This document shows positions 5,709 through 5,967 of a DNA stretch of 5,967 nt, piece by piece. Every line of letters starts with the position of its first letter. The first letter of the stretch is position 1. The position numbers and the translations under genes were made by a program. This DNA is from Planctomycetota bacterium (lineage in GTDB: Bacteria > Planctomycetota > Phycisphaerae > WQYP01), in contig JAJXZA010000193.1 of the NCBI GenBank assembly GCA_021780285.1, positions 1 to 5,967 of the forward strand, written 5' to 3'. The notes under the pieces were generated by a model, which was given only the letters and a program-made list of their open reading frames with translations, ran no database searches and had not been told where the DNA came from.

Positions 5709-5967
5709 TCATTTCTGTAAGATTGGCAGCAGGCGGTATGGAATCTGCAGGGCGATAAGCGCCATGGCCGTGCCATAGCTGCGCCCCGCGCCGCCCTGCC
5801 AGCTGCCATCGTCATTTTGGCGGCTGATGAGCGTTTTGGTAAGCGAGGGCCACCAGCTCGCCCACCAGTGTCCGCCGGCTAAAAACATTGCCTGTGTGCC
5901 ATAATAGTTGCCATAAAAAAAGTTGCCCTGCGAGTTGTTGGGGCTGCCGGGCAGGCAGTTCATGAGG
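5709..5967 (-). CDS. C-terminal end of a prenyltransferase/squalene-cyclase-repeat protein, cut by the window edge
   Basis: The frame stays open to the window end (a Leu codon precedes the Met at 5961-5963), so this Met is probably internal and only the last 85 or so residues are present. Counting from that Met, Y-Y-G-T-Q-A-M-F (20-27) is followed by W-W-P-S-L and then the QW-type motif Q-N-D-D-G-S-W (49-55), then S-Y-G-T-A-M-A-L-I-A-L-Q-I-P-Y-R (62-77). Repeats of this kind build the alpha/alpha barrel of terpene cyclases and protein prenyltransferases. Planctomycetes encode many such proteins that lack the cyclase DxDD acid motif. That region would lie outside the window, so enzymatic activity is not claimed. 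The gene ends 17 bp before the NPCBM start and is likely its operon partner. Confidence 0.8.
   Translation of the reverse strand, partial: LMNCLPGSPNNSQGNFFYGNYYGTQAMFLAGGHWWASWWPSLTKTLISRQNDDGSWQGGAGRSYGTAMALIALQIPYRLLPILQK

Noticed and set aside
1..5967. Mobile elements, CRISPR arrays, tRNA or rRNA genes
   Set aside because: No transposase or integrase motifs, regularly spaced repeats, terminal inverted repeats, or tRNA/rRNA signatures were seen on either strand.

Overview
The window reads as chromosomal DNA from a GC-rich bacterium, most likely a planctomycete (Planctomycetota, perhaps Phycisphaerae). This is inference from gene content: a secreted S8-type peptidase ending in a VPEP sorting tail, a secreted protein with an NPCBM-like domain, a membrane PH-domain protein opening with a Cys-pair zinc ribbon of a kind common in planctomycetes, and a prenyltransferase/squalene-cyclase-repeat protein. 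There are no tRNAs, rRNAs, insertion sequences or CRISPR arrays.

Layout. The left part (1-2452) is read on the + strand: a possible gene tail (2-106), a structured 5' leader (122-192), a small lipoprotein with a carboxypeptidase-regulatory-like fold (228-563), a good promoter candidate (572-599), a long hairpin-rich leader (about 606-868), then the PEP-CTERM S8 peptidase homologue (869-2452). The right part (2481-5967) is read on the - strand. In transcription order it holds the C-terminal end of a prenyltransferase-repeat protein (5709-5967), an NPCBM-domain secreted protein (4489-5691), a DMT/EamA-family transporter (3471-4409) and a zinc-ribbon/PH-domain membrane protein (2481-3272). The two blocks converge at about 2453-2480.

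How the genes relate. The prenyltransferase-repeat gene and the NPCBM gene are almost certainly one transcription unit, with 17 bp between stop and chosen start. The transporter follows 79 bp later and may be cotranscribed. The PH-domain gene sits behind a 198-bp gap with its own candidate extended -10 and a weak terminator-like hairpin, so it is probably separate. The lipoprotein and the peptidase are both exported, but nothing shows that they work together.

Most interesting points: the peptidase homologue has Glu where subtilases carry the catalytic Asp, and an altered Ser motif; both + strand genes have hairpin-rich leaders that I cannot match to a known riboswitch class; and the NPCBM protein carries three degenerate NGD-type repeats before its C-terminal domain. 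I do not see a complete undescribed system inside this window.
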